From: Acetobacteraceae bacterium
GTDB lineage: Bacteria > Pseudomonadota > Alphaproteobacteria > Acetobacterales > Acetobacteraceae
DNA: 58,688 nt
Reading direction: 5' to 3'
Assembly: GCA_003133265.1 (NCBI GenBank)
Contig: PKWQ01000024.1
Location: 1 to 58,688, forward strand
Within the stretch, counting starts at the first letter, position 1; the number at the start of each line of letters is the position of its first letter. Made by a program: the position numbers and the translations under genes. Of the stretch, positions 7,939 to 16,727 are shown one piece after another. The notes under the pieces are model-generated. The model did no database searches and was not told the origin of the DNA. It saw only the letters and a list, made by a program, of their open reading frames with translations.

Positions 7939-10056
7939 TCAGTGCCGGTTGGTCGTTGGGCCGGGGTTGGGAGCTGTCGTCACCCTGACGCCAGGAGGCG
8001 TCGCCCCAGCCTTGCCCGTGACGCCGTCCGGCATGTGGAAGATGAAGTCAATGACCGACGTATGGCCAAGCGCCAGGTTCGAGCCACCCGGTCCGTCGCC
8101 GCCCGTTGGATTGAGCAGGGTCTCGGTCATGTCCTTCGGAGCGAAGTAGTCGCCGATGGCTTTGAGCGCATCGGCGATCTCTTTGACGATGTCGCGGATA
8201 CCGCCAAAAACCTGGGAAATCCTGCCGCCTTCAAAGCCATCCATGGCATTGAACGCAGTTTGCGCGGCGGTCTTCACGCCATCCCAGGCGGTGGACAGCA
8301 ACCCAAGCGCGGCTTTCACCGTGTCGTTGGACGTGACCTTGGTGACCATGTCGTCCCAGGCGTTCCCCGCCGCCTGCAGGCCATTCATCATCCAGTCGTG
8401 TATTGTGTCCATCGCGCCGTAAAACACCGAGCCGACTGCGTCGCCGAACTCCTTGAGCACGGGCACGACCTCATCCCAGTTGTCGTAGATCTCGTAGCCA
8501 GCCACGGCCAACGCGGCGATCGCCCCCGCCATCAGGCCGATCGGCGTGAGAAGCACCCCCACCAGGCCGGCGATCAGTTCGAACCCGGCAATGACGGCCG
8601 GGGCGACGAAGCCGATCGCGCCGATCGCGGCCAGCACCACCAGCAACCCGCCGCCGAAGGCGAGCACGCCATTGCCCAGGCCGGGCATCTTCTTGTCGAG
8701 CCAATCCATTCCATGGATCAGGCCCAGCAGGCCCTTGTTGACCAGGTGCAGCACCGGCTCGAAGCCGGAGCCCAGGCGATCGACAAGCTGCGTCGTTTCC
8801 TCATGGAACAGCTTCATCTGGCTGTTCACGTCGCGCATCGCCTCGTGGAAATCCTTGTCGATCATGTCGGTGGTGACGTCGTGCGCGATCTCCTTCAGGT
8901 GCTGGTATTCCTCCAGGTTGTGCAGCATCGCCGACGCGAACGTCACGGCCTCCGACGACCGGAACAGATGGTTGAGGATGGCGGTGTCGCTCTGCGCACG
9001 CTGACCCGGATCAGTGATGTGATGGGCCTTCGCCTCACGATCCTGGATCTGCCTGATCTTGCTGAGGATCGCCTCCATCGGGCTGATCCCCTTGCCGGCG
9101 GCGGTCATCAGCACGCCGTCGATATCGACGCCATATTTCTCGAACACCTTGTCTTCCCGCGCCTGCTGGATCTGGCGCAGGAATGTCTCCAGGTTCGTCG
9201 CCGCCATATTTGGCTGCGCCGGGTCGACCACCTTCATGCTGATCTGCATCGCCGCGCCGATCTCTTCCAGCGATCCCATGCCGGTCATGTGGCTCAACTG
9301 CGCCGCCGCCGTGATGCCGGGCATCGACTTCGCCTGGTCGGCGAACAGGAAATGGCCATGCTTGCCCAGCAGCGCCAGCATCCCGAGGGCGCGCTCCATA
9401 TCCGGGGCGCCGATGCCCATGGAGTAATTCAGGCCGAAGGCGGTCTTCGCCGCGTCGCCGACCTGCGTATTGTAGGCGGTGGCGATCTTCGCGCTCAGCG
9501 GGACCAGCTTCTCGACCAGTTGCGTACTCATGCCGGTCAGCGCCATCCAGAAGCCGGCCTCGGCGATCGCGTGACTGCCCTGTGCGGTGTTGATCGCGGT
9601 GCCGGTATAGAGCGCGCGTTGCGACGCCATCATCCGGTCGGCGTCCGGTCCATACTGGTGCGCCGTGATCGCGCTATGGCGCAGCGTGTTGCTGAGTTCG
9701 GAGACCGATTCCAATGGTCCATAGACCGAATAGCCGGCGGCGGCGGCCTGCATCGCGCCGATGTTGCTACTCTTGCCGAAGGTATTTCGTCCCCAGTTCG
9801 CGGTCGCCGAACCCATCCGCTTGACCGACGCCCAGGCGCGGTCGGCGGTCGCCGATACAGTGCGCAGGCTGGACGTGAGGCCACGCACTTCCTGGGTCAG
9901 CGTACGCAGCAAATCACCGCCCCGCTCCAGCTTGCCCAGGGTCAGCTGGTTGCCCTTGCCGCGCAGTTCGTCAAACTGCTTTTTGATGCGGTCCAGCCCA
10001 GCCGACAGCTTGTCTTCCAGCGTCAGCGTGAAGGCCGCTTTCATGCTGGTGCTCAT
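7939..10056 (-). CDS. tail tape measure protein
   Basis: The 705-residue product starts MSTSMKAAFTLTLEDKLSAG at 10056, picked because this ATG overlaps the stop of the frameshift product (10053) as ATGA. It is mostly helical, with an N-terminal coiled-coil region, a central Ala/Gly-rich hydrophobic stretch near residues 460-530 (LAFGGGLLVVLAAIGAIGFV and following) and a tail rich in Gly/Pro. Tape measure proteins set tail length and help DNA pass the membrane. It is the largest tail gene and follows the chaperone pair. Confidence 0.9.
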   Translation of the reverse strand: MSTSMKAAFTLTLEDKLSAGLDRIKKQFDELRGKGNQLTLGKLERGGDLLRTLTQEVRGLTSSLRTVSATADRAWASVKRMGSATANWGRNTFGKSSNIGAMQAAAAGYSVYGPLESVSELSNTLRHSAITAHQYGPDADRMMASQRALYTGTAINTAQGSHAIAEAGFWMALTGMSTQLVEKLVPLSAKIATAYNTQVGDAAKTAFGLNYSMGIGAPDMERALGMLALLGKHGHFLFADQAKSMPGITAAAQLSHMTGMGSLEEIGAAMQISMKVVDPAQPNMAATNLETFLRQIQQAREDKVFEKYGVDIDGVLMTAAGKGISPMEAILSKIRQIQDREAKAHHITDPGQRAQSDTAILNHLFRSSEAVTFASAMLHNLEEYQHLKEIAHDVTTDMIDKDFHEAMRDVNSQMKLFHEETTQLVDRLGSGFEPVLHLVNKGLLGLIHGMDWLDKKMPGLGNGVLAFGGGLLVVLAAIGAIGFVAPAVIAGFELIAGLVGVLLTPIGLMAGAIAALAVAGYEIYDNWDEVVPVLKEFGDAVGSVFYGAMDTIHDWMMNGLQAAGNAWDDMVTKVTSNDTVKAALGLLSTAWDGVKTAAQTAFNAMDGFEGGRISQVFGGIRDIVKEIADALKAIGDYFAPKDMTETLLNPTGGDGPGGSNLALGHTSVIDFIFHMPDGVTGKAGATPPGVRVTTAPNPGPTTNRH

Positions 10057-10873
10057 TGCCGCGCTGCCTTCACCTTCTTTAGATATTCCGACATGCACGC
10101 GAGCCAGAAGCCCGTCTCGCGCAGCGTCAGGCTATCCAGTTCGGCCTTCGAGAAGCTGAAGTGGCCGCCGATCGCGCCCAGGGTTACCTGGAACTCCGCC
10201 GGCCACTCCCGCACAAAAAAAGGATCACCTGGTTGACCGCCATCGCATCGGCGCCATCCATCGCATCCACCAGGAATTTTGCCGATTTCGGCGTGATGCC
10301 GGTGGCGAGCGCGACACCCCAGTCCAGCAGGTTCGGCGCCTCGGCCGCCTGGCGGCGCTGCGCGGCGGTCAGGCGCTTGAACTGCACATCGGTGTGGATG
10401 GTGCCTTCCTCGTCCGCCACCGGCTGCCATAGCGGCAGCGTGACGCCGTCCGGCGTTTCCGTGGCGTGTTCCGGCAGGCCCATCTTCATGCCGCCGAGCA
10501 GCTCGCCCACCACCTCGTTGGCGGCGGAATCGTCCCGGGCGTCCATGATCTGCTGCAACAGGTGCAGCTTGGCGGCGCCGAGGCCCGAGGCCAGTGCCAG
10601 CGCCATCGCGGTCGGGTTCTTCGCGCCAATCATCTTGCGCACGTCGACGCCGCTCAGGCGGCGCAGCGTCAGGCTGTCGACCGGCTCCTCGCGCACCACC
10701 TGGTCGGAACCAGGCTGGCGGAATTTCAGCGTCTTCGGATACTCCAGCGTCAGCGTGACGCTGCCGTCCGCGTTCAGCACGGCGTTCGGCGGCAGATCCA
10801 TCGCCGGGCCGTCGCTCAGCATCGGAACCGAGATATCCGGCGCGATGTCGCCGATACGGATTGGGGTCTCCAT
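10053..10873 (-). CDS. gp41-42 tail assembly chaperone, -1 frameshift product
   Basis: Ribosomes that slip back one base at 10214-10220 leave the gp41 frame and read on to 10053, giving a protein of about 273 residues with the tail ending FWLACMSEYLKKVKAARQ. The extension has no own start near the site, has normal phage-like sequence (AEFQVTLGAIGGHFSFSKAELDSL), and its stop overlaps the tape measure ATG. Tail assembly chaperones with a long minor form made by frameshifting are conserved in tailed phages and reported for Mu. Confidence 0.8.
10184..10873 (-). CDS. tail assembly chaperone, zero-frame product (Mu gp41)
   Basis: The 229-residue short form begins METPIRIGDIAPDISVPML and contains a run of two similar modules: LTLRRLSGVDVRKMIGAKNP (residues 68-87) and FKRLTAAQRRQAAEAPNLLDWGVALATGITP (about 165-195). 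Each is the small helical chaperone fold of the TAC family. It ends in a short out-of-family tail (LCGSGRRSSR) just past the slippery site, as expected for a zero-frame product. Its position between tube and tape measure is diagnostic. Confidence 0.85.
   Translation of the reverse strand: METPIRIGDIAPDISVPMLSDGPAMDLPPNAVLNADGSVTLTLEYPKTLKFRQPGSDQVVREEPVDSLTLRRLSGVDVRKMIGAKNPTAMALALASGLGAAKLHLLQQIMDARDDSAANEVVGELLGGMKMGLPEHATETPDGVTLPLWQPVADEEGTIHTDVQFKRLTAAQRRQAAEAPNLLDWGVALATGITPKSAKFLVDAMDGADAMAVNQVILFLCGSGRRSSR
10214..10220 (-). promoter_or_regulatory. programmed -1 ribosomal frameshift heptamer
   Basis: The minus strand holds T TTT TTG in the zero frame, inside a run of seven T. It is an X XXY YYZ heptamer: both tRNAs can re-pair after a one-base back-slip. 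It lies near the 3' end of gp41 and joins it to the downstream frame that ends at 10053. Confidence 0.82.
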
Positions 10874-10876
10874 GGC

Positions 10877-11230
10877 TCAGGTCTCCAGCGGCGTGCCGCC
10901 GCCAAAGGTGATTTCCATCTCGCTGCTGTCGCCGGAGGTGACCGGGATGACGCCGGTGATGAAGGCGTTCTCCCAGGTGAAGGTCTGGCCGCTGTCGCAC
11001 CGCACCTGCAGCTCGCCGGCGACGCCGCGGACATAGGTGGTGGTGATCGGCACACCCTTCTGCACGGGGACCTTCAGCTTGACCTCGGACGCCTCCATGG
11101 CGTTGGAGAAATCCACGGTGCCCCCGACTACCTGCGGCTTGCTGGACATCCCGCCCAGGGTGAAGGTGGACCCCGGCTTCAGCGGAACGTCATTCCCCAG
11201 CCAGGATGACTCCATAACGCCAAACAACAT
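10877..11230 (-). CDS. tail tube protein (Mu gpM, gp40)
   Basis: The 117-residue protein starts MLFGVMESSWLGNDVPLKPGSTF and keeps the family features GGMSSKPQVVGGTVDFSNAMEASEV at residues 26-50 and the closing SGDSSEMEITFGGGTP. Length equals Mu gpM. It polymerises into the inner tube. It lies directly after the sheath gene, the invariant order in contractile-tail phages. Confidence 0.9.
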   Translation of the reverse strand: MLFGVMESSWLGNDVPLKPGSTFTLGGMSSKPQVVGGTVDFSNAMEASEVKLKVPVQKGVPITTTYVRGVAGELQVRCDSGQTFTWENAFITGVIPVTSGDSSEMEITFGGGTPLET

Positions 11231-11236
11231 GGTGGC

Positions 11237-12739
11237 TTACTCCCCGCCGACGTTGAAGCTGAGCACGCCGGCATCGACGATATTGTTGCCGATGCGCGTG
11301 TAGAAAAGCTGCTGGTCCATCCGGTTCGGGTCGTTGGCGTTGATCATGAACATAGATCGCTTCGCCTGGTTCACCTCGTCCACGACCCAGGCGTTCTTGG
11401 CGTAGACCATCATCCGCGCCGCCCAGCTGCCCTTGAGGATTCTCGCGGTAAGGACGTTCGTGTTGGCCGCCGCCGCCAGGCTGCCGTCCGGCGCCTGCTT
11501 CATGTTCGGGTACAGCAGATAGACATAGGTCTGCCAATCATAGCGGATGGCGGTGGCGACGGCGGCGATCATGATGTCGCCGGTCCAGCCGGGATCGGCG
11601 ATGCCCTGCGCGTTGGTGAGATAGGTGGAATAGTAGCGCTTGATCGACATCGTGCCGTTGTGCGCGACGTTGAACACCGAGCAGCCGCCGGTCAGCAGCA
11701 TCTCCTGCTGCGCCTCGGTCGGCACGTTCGCCGGCACCGGGCCGAGCATGCCGGGCAACGCGATCTGATTGAGTTGGCGCGAGGGGTCGTTGATCAGCGC
11801 CTGCGCCACCGCACCCATGACGGACCCAACGATCGCCCAGGGCGGCGACTGCGGCGCGGTCAGCGGCGACGAATAGATGAACCGCGCGTTCGCCGCTGCC
11901 GCCTTGGTAAGCTGCTGGCCCTGCGTGCCGGTGAACGGCACATGGCCGCGCATGTCCAGCCGGACCATGGCGTTGTAGCGGCGCTCGCATTCGGCCGCCA
12001 GTTCGGCGACGTTGGTGGTGTCCTGCCAGGCGATGCCGACGTCGGTGTACCAACGCGTCGGCACCAGGGCCAACGCGGCGGTGGTGTCGGGGTTGGTGGC
12101 GCCCTGCACCGTCTGCACGACGTTGATCGTCAGGCCGGCCGGCATCACGTCGCCGTCGGCCGGGTTCTGCACGAACTGGATATCGTTGGCGGCGAGGCCG
12201 GCGTTCTTCGCTGTCGCGGTGACGACGGCACCCGTGACGGTCGCGACCAGCGGCAGCGTGGGGAGAGCGTTCATCGCCGCGGCCCATTCGGTGGCGGCCA
12301 CCGATGCTATGTCGCCGGCGATGGTGCCGATGGTGACGCGCTGCCCCGCGATATTCATCGGCGGCGTGCCGTTGCCGGTAGCCGGCCCGGCGAACGTCAG
12401 CGTCCACACCGCCTTGGCCGATCCCGAGCCATCGACGACGCAGATGATGTCCAGCGGCACGGTCTGGTTGGTCGCCAGATGCGCGGCGACCATGCCGTCG
12501 ACGATGCTGCCCGGGCCGCCCAGCGCGCGCGCGGCCGAGGCGGTGGTGATGTTCGGATACACGGTCAGCGGGATCGCGGTGCCGGACGGCGTCATCTGGG
12601 CGATGATCAGACAGCGCGCCGGCATCGCCAGGATGCCGACCTGCTGGTAGCTCGGGCGGATCTCGACCTTGGAGCCGGGGACTTGCCAGTTCGCCGGGAT
12701 TTCGTTGAACGTGATGTTCGGCTGCACGGTTCCGGACAT
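11237..12739 (-). CDS. contractile tail sheath protein (Mu gpL, gp39)
   Basis: The 500-residue protein begins MSGTVQPNITFNEIPANWQVPG, with KVEIRPSYQQVGILAMPARC (residues 24-43) matching Mu gpL. The conserved C-terminal part (NTNVLTARILKGSWAARMMVYAKNAWVVDE and the last strand VDAGVLSFNVGGE) is the polymerising core. It shows that this phage has a contractile, myovirus-type tail. Length matches the family. Confidence 0.93.
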   Translation of the reverse strand: MSGTVQPNITFNEIPANWQVPGSKVEIRPSYQQVGILAMPARCLIIAQMTPSGTAIPLTVYPNITTASAARALGGPGSIVDGMVAAHLATNQTVPLDIICVVDGSGSAKAVWTLTFAGPATGNGTPPMNIAGQRVTIGTIAGDIASVAATEWAAAMNALPTLPLVATVTGAVVTATAKNAGLAANDIQFVQNPADGDVMPAGLTINVVQTVQGATNPDTTAALALVPTRWYTDVGIAWQDTTNVAELAAECERRYNAMVRLDMRGHVPFTGTQGQQLTKAAAANARFIYSSPLTAPQSPPWAIVGSVMGAVAQALINDPSRQLNQIALPGMLGPVPANVPTEAQQEMLLTGGCSVFNVAHNGTMSIKRYYSTYLTNAQGIADPGWTGDIMIAAVATAIRYDWQTYVYLLYPNMKQAPDGSLAAAANTNVLTARILKGSWAARMMVYAKNAWVVDEVNQAKRSMFMINANDPNRMDQQLFYTRIGNNIVDAGVLSFNVGGE

Positions 12740-12742
12740 GGA

Positions 12743-12961
12743 CTATTCCCCCTTCGTCGCGGCGGCGGCGGATGCGACCGGGGTCGCCGGCCGCGCGGTG
12801 GCGGCCGGCACTTCGACCAGGTCGCCGCATGCCAGGCACTTCCGGATATAGGGCGTGTCGTAGACCTCGCGCGGCACTCCCTGCTCGAAATAGGTGCCCT
12901 TCAGGTTCTCGACCGCGACACGGCGATCGGCGCCGCCGGGCTGGACGGTGATGCGGTTCAT
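12743..12961 (-). CDS. Mu gp38-like protein (DUF2635)
   Basis: The 72-residue protein starts at ATG 12961 with MNRITVQPGGADRRVAVENLKG, the DUF2635 pattern, and EQGVPREVYDTPYIRKCLACGDL in the middle. It lies between gp37 and the sheath as in Mu. The start is set by overlap with the gp37 stop (12958). Function is unknown; a role in tail assembly is likely from position. The Ala/Thr/Pro-rich C-terminal tail appears longer than usual. Confidence 0.8.
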   Translation of the reverse strand: MNRITVQPGGADRRVAVENLKGTYFEQGVPREVYDTPYIRKCLACGDLVEVPAATARPATPVASAAAATKGE

Positions 12962-13557
12962 GATGTCCCCGTGTTGGTGATGGTGTCGGTCAGGTCGGCG
13001 CCGGTGTCGGCGCCGAAGGTCCATTGGATCTGCTGCATCGCCAGCGTGGCCGGCGTCAGGTCATCGCCGGTCAGCAGGTTCGCCAGCGACAGGTCGGCCT
13101 TCACGGTCAGCTCGATCGCGCCGACGCCGAGGTTCGGGTCCTGGCCTTCCTCGATAAACGCCGAGGCAGCATCGTTGACCTGGATCGATCCCAGGCCCGG
13201 CAGCGTGAACCCGTGCAATATGGCGGCGGCGACCTGGATCAGGCTGAGCTGGCCCGGCGCGAAGTCGTCGCCGAACAGCAGGCCTTCCTGGCCGCGTTCG
13301 TTCTTCGTGGCCACATAGACCGACCAGTCCGACAGGACGTTCAGTGCGCCGGTCGTCTGCGCCCGATGGAACCGGTTGAAGCCGATGGCGACCAGCGGCA
13401 GCCGCTCGGTCAGCCGGCGCCACACCTCGCGATCGACGCGGGCCGGCATCCAGCGATGGGTGAACACCTTGGGCGGGAACGCTAGCTCCAGCCGGGCTTT
13501 GATGGCTTTCGCGATCTGCTCCAGCGGCCCCTGGCGGGTGATGCTGACGCCCGCCAT
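12958..13557 (-). CDS. Mu gp37-like tail completion protein (DUF1834)
   Basis: The 199-residue protein starts MAGVSITRQGPLEQIAKAIKARL and has WSVYVATKNERGQEG in the middle, the pattern of DUF1834 (gp37). It lies downstream of gp36 and its ATG touches the gp36 stop at 13557. In Mu this protein is thought to act at the neck or tail terminator. The final stretch (DTGADLTDTITNTGTS) is low complexity. Confidence 0.82.
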   Translation of the reverse strand: MAGVSITRQGPLEQIAKAIKARLELAFPPKVFTHRWMPARVDREVWRRLTERLPLVAIGFNRFHRAQTTGALNVLSDWSVYVATKNERGQEGLLFGDDFAPGQLSLIQVAAAILHGFTLPGLGSIQVNDAASAFIEEGQDPNLGVGAIELTVKADLSLANLLTGDDLTPATLAMQQIQWTFGADTGADLTDTITNTGTS

Positions 13558-13973
13558 CAGAAGCCGCCGTACATGGGCGGGCGCCCGGTGGAGACCTGGG
13601 CGTGGCTCTCGTCGCCGGCGGCGACCTCATCCAGTTCCAGCACCACCTTGCCCACCGAGACATCGCGCAGCCAGTCCATCGCATCCTTGTGGCGGACGCG
13701 CACTTCCTCCGAGCAGGTCTTCTGGTCGCCGCTGGACAGCTTGAAGCGGGCGATGTCGCAGCAGGTGTCGGTCACCACGGCCGGCGGCACGTCCATCGGC
13801 ACGCGGTAGCGGCGGCCGATATAGCTATCCATGATCGCGCCGGCGCTGTTCAGCGCGGTCTCCGCGACGGTCGCGACGACGCCATCCATCTCCTGGTCGG
13901 ACGGAGTGGTCAGCCGGACCATCTCCGTCGCGCCGAAGCGGTTGATCATGTCATTGACCGTCGCGTAGGCCAT
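13557..13973 (-). CDS. Mu gp36-like head-completion protein (DUF1320)
   Basis: The 138-residue protein opens MAYATVNDMINRFGATEMVRLT and has AETALNSAGAIMDSYIGRRYRVPM at residues 38-61, the conserved core of DUF1320. It fits the head-tail connector position between the major head protein and gp37. The CCDIARFKLSS helix and the RHKDAMDWLRDVSVGKV stretch are also family-typical. Confidence 0.9.
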   Translation of the reverse strand: MAYATVNDMINRFGATEMVRLTTPSDQEMDGVVATVAETALNSAGAIMDSYIGRRYRVPMDVPPAVVTDTCCDIARFKLSSGDQKTCSEEVRVRHKDAMDWLRDVSVGKVVLELDEVAAGDESHAQVSTGRPPMYGGF

Positions 13974-13974
13974 G

Positions 13975-14226
13975 TCAGGCTTTCGCGGCCTTGGCCGGAG
14001 CGGCCTTGGCCTTCTCGGGCTCAGCCTTCGCCGCCTCGTGCTCCAGCGCGACGATGTGCTCCTCGGTCAGCTTGTGGCCGACGACGACGCTGATGTGCGG
14101 ATCGGCGATCAGATCGCGTAGTTGCGCGGGCGTGTGGGCGCCCGGCTCGTAGGCCGCATGGGCCGGATTGGAACGGCCGCCCCGGTTCATGCCGGGACGA
14201 GCGCACATCACGTGATACTGCTGCAA
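13975..14226 (-). CDS. Mu gp35-like small protein
   Basis: The 83-residue protein starts MQQYHVMCARPGMNRGGRSNPAHA and has QLRDLIADPHISVVVGHKLTEE in the middle, resembling the gp35 family of Mu-like prophages (FluMu gp35). The tail is an Ala/Lys/Pro run (EKAKAAPAKAAKA). Position between gpT and gp36 is as in Mu. Biochemical role is unknown; likely a minor head or connector component. Confidence 0.75.
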   Translation of the reverse strand: MQQYHVMCARPGMNRGGRSNPAHAAYEPGAHTPAQLRDLIADPHISVVVGHKLTEEHIVALEHEAAKAEPEKAKAAPAKAAKA

Positions 14227-14294
14227 CGGAACACTCCTTTGGTTCAGGCGATACGCCGCACAGGCGGCGCACCCAGATGCCGTCAGTCAGACGG

Positions 14295-15227
14295 TCAGTT
14301 CAGCCACTCGTTTTCCAGCGTCGTGAACATCCCGCGCGCCGGGTTCGGATACAGCCCGACCGTGGTGCCCGCGACGAAGGTGCTGGAATAGGTGTTGGGA
14401 ATTTGCGCATCCTCGGCGAGCGCCTTGGCGATCGGGTAGTTGCCGCTGCCGGTGACCAGCAGCGTCCCGCGGATGCCCATCGGCGCGCCGTCCGGACGGC
14501 GATAGGTGGCCATCGCCGCGCGAGCCGCCAGAAGGTTTTCCACCGTCAGCGGCGCCTGCGACATATAGCCGAGCTGCCAGATGCCGAAGCCGGCGTTGCA
14601 GCGCCCATCCACGCCCCACTCGAATTCCTTGTTCCAGAACACCTGTTGGTCCGTCATCGAGAATTTCGGGATGACCGCGAACGGCCGGCGGCGCTGGAAA
14701 ATCGTCGGCCGCAGGATTTGACTGACGTCGAACAGGTACCAGACCGGGCTGCCGCCGGCGACGTAATTCAGGCTCGACGCGGAGCCACCTATGGGGGTGT
14801 AGTCCGGGTGCGCGGTGTCGAAGAAGTTCTGCCCGTCATAGCAGGGCGTCGTATGGCCGTTCTTCAGCAGGCCGGCCATCAGAAGGTCCGGCAGCCGCCC
14901 GGCATTCAGGCCCATCTGCCCGGCGACGGGTGCCAGCATGCTGAACTTGTCGTCCTCGATGTCGGTGCGCGCGATGGAGATCGTCTGCTCGAACAGGCGG
15001 TTCGTGATCGTAAAACTCACCTGCGACAGGCTCTGCACCACCCGATCGCCGAGCCATTCGCGCAGCCCGGCGAGTTCGGCGAGGCGCGGGTAGATTTCCG
15101 CCGCGCCGGAGGAACTCGACTGGAAGGTGAAGGCGTCGTAGCGCGTGCCAGTCGCGTAGAGCTGGCTGTTGAACGACATCGAGATGCCGTCGTTGATACT
15201 CGCGAGCGCCGGGAATGTGATTTCCAT
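14295..15227 (-). CDS. major head protein (Mu gpT)
   Basis: The 310-residue protein contains the gpT signature: SFTITNRLFEQTISIARTDIEDD (residues 70-92), MGLNAGRLPDLLMAGLL, and DGQNFFDTAHPDY near residue 130. The C-terminal part has SGNYPIAKALAEDAQIPN. It forms the icosahedral shell. Length matches Mu gpT (about 305), and it follows the decoration and protease/scaffold genes. Confidence 0.95.
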   Translation of the reverse strand: MEITFPALASINDGISMSFNSQLYATGTRYDAFTFQSSSSGAAEIYPRLAELAGLREWLGDRVVQSLSQVSFTITNRLFEQTISIARTDIEDDKFSMLAPVAGQMGLNAGRLPDLLMAGLLKNGHTTPCYDGQNFFDTAHPDYTPIGGSASSLNYVAGGSPVWYLFDVSQILRPTIFQRRRPFAVIPKFSMTDQQVFWNKEFEWGVDGRCNAGFGIWQLGYMSQAPLTVENLLAARAAMATYRRPDGAPMGIRGTLLVTGSGNYPIAKALAEDAQIPNTYSSTFVAGTTVGLYPNPARGMFTTLENEWLN

Positions 15228-15233
15228 GAAGTG

Positions 15234-15647
15234 TTAGCTCCCGAGGAGTTTGACGTAGGTCTGGCCGTTCTCGATCCCGGCCAGGGTGCCGACCTGCAGG
15301 TTGCTGCCGACCGTCAGGGTGAGGGTATTGTCGTCGGTGGCGTAGACCGCGGCGCCGATGTTGCTGACCGTCGCGGCGGGCACCGTCAGGGCATAGCTGC
15401 CCTTCAGACCCTCCACGGCGCCGATCGGACTGACGGCGGAGCTGGCGCTGTTGTCGTAGTCCTTGCTCGCCAGGCCGTGGAACACGACAGACCCGCTGGT
15501 CTGGATGCGCTGGCAGCTGCCGGCGGCATTCAGCGCCAGCAGGCCACCGCGCCAGATCCGTTCACCCGCCGCCACCGGGTAACCGAAGATGCCGGCGGTC
15601 GGCGGCGCGCCGCGGCGCGATGGGCCATAGCCCGCTGTCAGTGCCAC
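15234..15647 (-). CDS. capsid decoration / cement protein
   Basis: The 137-residue protein (MALTAGYGPSRRGAPPTAG) is beta-rich with AGERIWRGGLLALNAAGSCQ, ALTVPAATVSNIGAAVYATDDNTLTLT and GTLAGIENGQTYVKLLG. This pattern resembles DUF2190-type capsid cement proteins that stabilise heads. It lies between protease/scaffold and major head protein. Its ATG immediately follows the protease-gene side of the operon. The family is inferred from pattern and position. Confidence 0.72.
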   Translation of the reverse strand: MALTAGYGPSRRGAPPTAGIFGYPVAAGERIWRGGLLALNAAGSCQRIQTSGSVVFHGLASKDYDNSASSAVSPIGAVEGLKGSYALTVPAATVSNIGAAVYATDDNTLTLTVGSNLQVGTLAGIENGQTYVKLLGS

Positions 15648-16676
15648 TTATGCGGCCCTCCCGTCTGTGGTTGTGGAGTGCGTCTTCTTGAACTCGGCGA
15701 ACTTCTTCGGGTCGAGACCCATCTTGGTCGCGACCGCCTTGTCCGTCGGGGTCAGCCCGTCGCCGCCGCCATCCGGGTTCTGCGCGTTCAGGACGACGGC
15801 GTTGCCGGCGGTGTTGATCGAGACCATGGCGGCGATCTCGGTTTCCACCGGCTTCGGATCGGCGATGTGCCGGGCGATGTAGTGATCGCGCAGCGCGACG
15901 ATCGGCTTGCCGGCCTTGATCGAGGCATCGACGAACGTCTCGGCGGCGTGCCGGGCGGTGTCGTTGCGCATCGTCGCGACCTGGGTTTCCAGGCTGGTGA
16001 TCGTCGCCGCCATCCGCTCCACGCTGGTGGCGTTGGCGCGCTGGGTTTGCAGCGCGGTCACCACGTCCGTGACTGGCGCGGTGGGCGCCAGGCCGACGGC
16101 GGTGGCGATGGTGCCGATCTGCTGGGCGTGCGCGGTGATTGCCTGGTGGTTGGCCGTGACGGCCGCCAGGATCGCCGCTTCGTCCGCTGTCTCGGGCAAG
16201 CCGAGTGCGGCACGAAGTTTGACCAGGTCCATTCCTGTCTCCCGATGATGAAGCTTGTGAAGGTCTGCGAGGTTGGGGGCGTTCGTCAGCGCCGCGCGCA
16301 GGATGCGCAGGACGGCGCCGTCCTTGGTGGCTTCGAAGACGGGGCTGATGCCGCGATAGGCGCGCTCGGTCATCAGCTGGACGCCGGGCGGGGTCCAATC
16401 GACCTTGCCCCAGATGCCGTCGGCGCGGGCTTCCATCGCCACGATCCAGCCACGGGCCGGACTGGGCTGGCCGGAAGCGCCGGCAAGATCGATGGAATGG
16501 TTTTCGTCGATCGCCGGCTTTTCGCCGTTCGCCATGCTGGCGGCGATGACCGCCTGGGCGTCGGTCAGCTTATAGGGGCCGCGCCCGTCCACACCCTTGA
16601 AGGTGCCAGCGGGCACCAGGTGCACCCACTCGGGCACACCTTCAGGCAGCAGGACGTGGTGACGGGCGATCAGCAT
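15648..16676 (-). CDS. phage prohead protease with C-terminal scaffold (Mu gpI/Z)
   Basis: The 342-residue protein starts MLIARHHVLLPEGVPEWVHLVP at 16676; an earlier ATG at 16709 would fall in the leader between operator and promoter. The N-terminal half carries the protease core, with IDENHSIDLAG at about 57-67 and ARGWIVAMEARADG at about 75. The C-terminal half, from MDLVKLRAALGLP (about 150), is coiled and scaffold-like. In Mu the shorter Z scaffold is made from an internal start in I; the Met at MDLVKL is a good candidate here. Confidence 0.85.
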   Translation of the reverse strand: MLIARHHVLLPEGVPEWVHLVPAGTFKGVDGRGPYKLTDAQAVIAASMANGEKPAIDENHSIDLAGASGQPSPARGWIVAMEARADGIWGKVDWTPPGVQLMTERAYRGISPVFEATKDGAVLRILRAALTNAPNLADLHKLHHRETGMDLVKLRAALGLPETADEAAILAAVTANHQAITAHAQQIGTIATAVGLAPTAPVTDVVTALQTQRANATSVERMAATITSLETQVATMRNDTARHAAETFVDASIKAGKPIVALRDHYIARHIADPKPVETEIAAMVSINTAGNAVVLNAQNPDGGGDGLTPTDKAVATKMGLDPKKFAEFKKTHSTTTDGRAA

Positions 16677-16711
16677 GACGGGAAGGTAGGCAGCCCCCCG
16701 GCGGCACATTC

Positions 16712-16727
16712 ACCGACGCGCGTCGGT
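16712..16727. promoter_or_regulatory. late-activator operator candidate (site 2) with -10-like box
   Basis: ACCGACGCGCGTCGGT is a perfect 16-bp palindrome. On the minus strand TACCTT follows after 23 nt and the protease/scaffold gene starts at 16676. In Mu the PI promoter lies in the same place, before gene I. Sites at 4876 and 26293 share sequence and spacing. Confidence 0.72.

Noticed and set aside
7942..10236. A 764-codon open frame on the plus strand opposite the tape measure gene
   Set aside because: It mirrors the tape measure gene, has the His/Arg/Gly-heavy look of antisense GC-rich DNA, and has no motifs.
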